DNA of 5,401 nucleotides from AV17 sp046262735. GTDB taxonomy: Bacteria; Verrucomicrobiota; Verrucomicrobiia; Chthoniobacterales; UBA10450. Below the pieces are notes generated by a model that saw only the letters and a list, made by a program, of their open reading frames with translations, searched no databases and was not told the origin of the DNA. This document shows positions 5,160 through 5,401 of this stretch, one piece after another; within the stretch, counting starts at the first letter, position 1, and each line of letters starts with the position of its first letter. The stretch is from assembly GCA_046262735.1 (NCBI GenBank), contig JBHEMD010000074.1, positions 1-5,401 on the forward strand. The letters run 5' to 3'. A program made the translations under genes and the position numbers.

Positions 5160-5401
5160 ATGGCAGCGAAAAAAGCGTATGCCGCCGCGGGCGTAGATGT
5201 CGATCTTGCCAACCGCCTCAAAGGCAAAGTTCACCAACTCGTTCGGCAAACGCACGGGCCGCAGGTCCTTGGCAAGATCGGCGGCTTCGGCGGCCTGTTT
5301 CGAGCGAACTTTACCGGCGTGCGCGAGCCGGTTTTGGTGGCGAGCATCGACGGGGTCGGCACAAAACTGAAAATCGCGTTCGCGATGAACAAACACGACA
5401 C
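5160..5401 (+). CDS. purM: Phosphoribosylformylglycinamidine cyclo-ligase (AIR synthetase), 5' part
   Basis: Only the first 80 codons are present; the gene runs off the window end. The product closes the imidazole ring, converting FGAM to AIR with ATP, which is the step right after PurL. The N-terminus shows the family pattern YAAAGVDVDLANRL (7-20), then GGFGGLF (41-47), EPVLVASIDGVGTKLKIA (56-73) with the conserved DGVGTK, and NKHD (77-80) at the edge. An in-frame TAA at 5154-5156 lies one codon before the ATG, so 5160 is the earliest possible start. No strong Shine-Dalgarno is seen. The 79-base gap to purF and the shared strand suggest one transcript. The order purL-purF-purM is that of the Bacillus operon. 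Confidence 0.95.
   Translation, partial: MAAKKAYAAAGVDVDLANRLKGKVHQLVRQTHGPQVLGKIGGFGGLFRANFTGVREPVLVASIDGVGTKLKIAFAMNKHD

Overview
The window looks like a chromosomal segment from a free-living, fairly GC-rich bacterium. It carries part of the de novo purine pathway, purL, purF and the 5' end of purM, all on the + strand. Upstream, on the - strand, lie two small secreted-protein genes that are paralogues of each other. The best lineage guess is Verrucomicrobiota (Chthoniobacter/Udaeobacter-like). This rests on the Thr-rich small exported proteins and on the style of the short palindromic repeats, both recognised from memory rather than by a search.

Layout. Positions 1-96 hold a small inverted repeat and a partial copy of a palindromic repeat. 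Positions 97-411 (-) and 571-918 (-) encode two paralogous exported proteins, separated by a convincing intrinsic terminator at 505-544 that ends the upstream gene. Positions 919-1082 form the divergent control region between that gene pair and purL. purL occupies 1083-3473. A 140-base gap follows, mostly filled by a 65-bp palindromic repeat (3476-3540). purF runs to 5080, most likely from the ATG at 3614. A 79-base gap holds a 7-bp-unit repeat and hairpin, and purM begins at 5160 and runs off the window.

Function. PurL (FGAM synthase, small-subunit type), PurF (PRPP amidotransferase) and PurM (AIR synthetase) catalyse steps 4, 1 and 5 of IMP synthesis. The L-F-M order matches the Bacillus pur operon. 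This PurL type needs PurS and PurQ partners, and neither is next to it here. PurF is the propeptide-bearing, [4Fe-4S]-type enzyme.

The most interesting signal lies inside purL. The protein is about 54 residues longer than the B. subtilis enzyme (742 aa, from memory). About 44 of those residues fall in three loops whose DNA is repeat-like: an AT-rich stretch at 1515-1550, a double hairpin at 2884-2934 (51 nt, exactly 17 codons) and a second double hairpin at 3171-3214. A fourth palindrome at 2288-2316 shares its ends with the 2884 element, and the two stems differ by a compensatory base-pair change. This looks like a family of small palindromic elements tolerated in frame in an essential enzyme, similar in idea to the Rickettsia palindromic elements.
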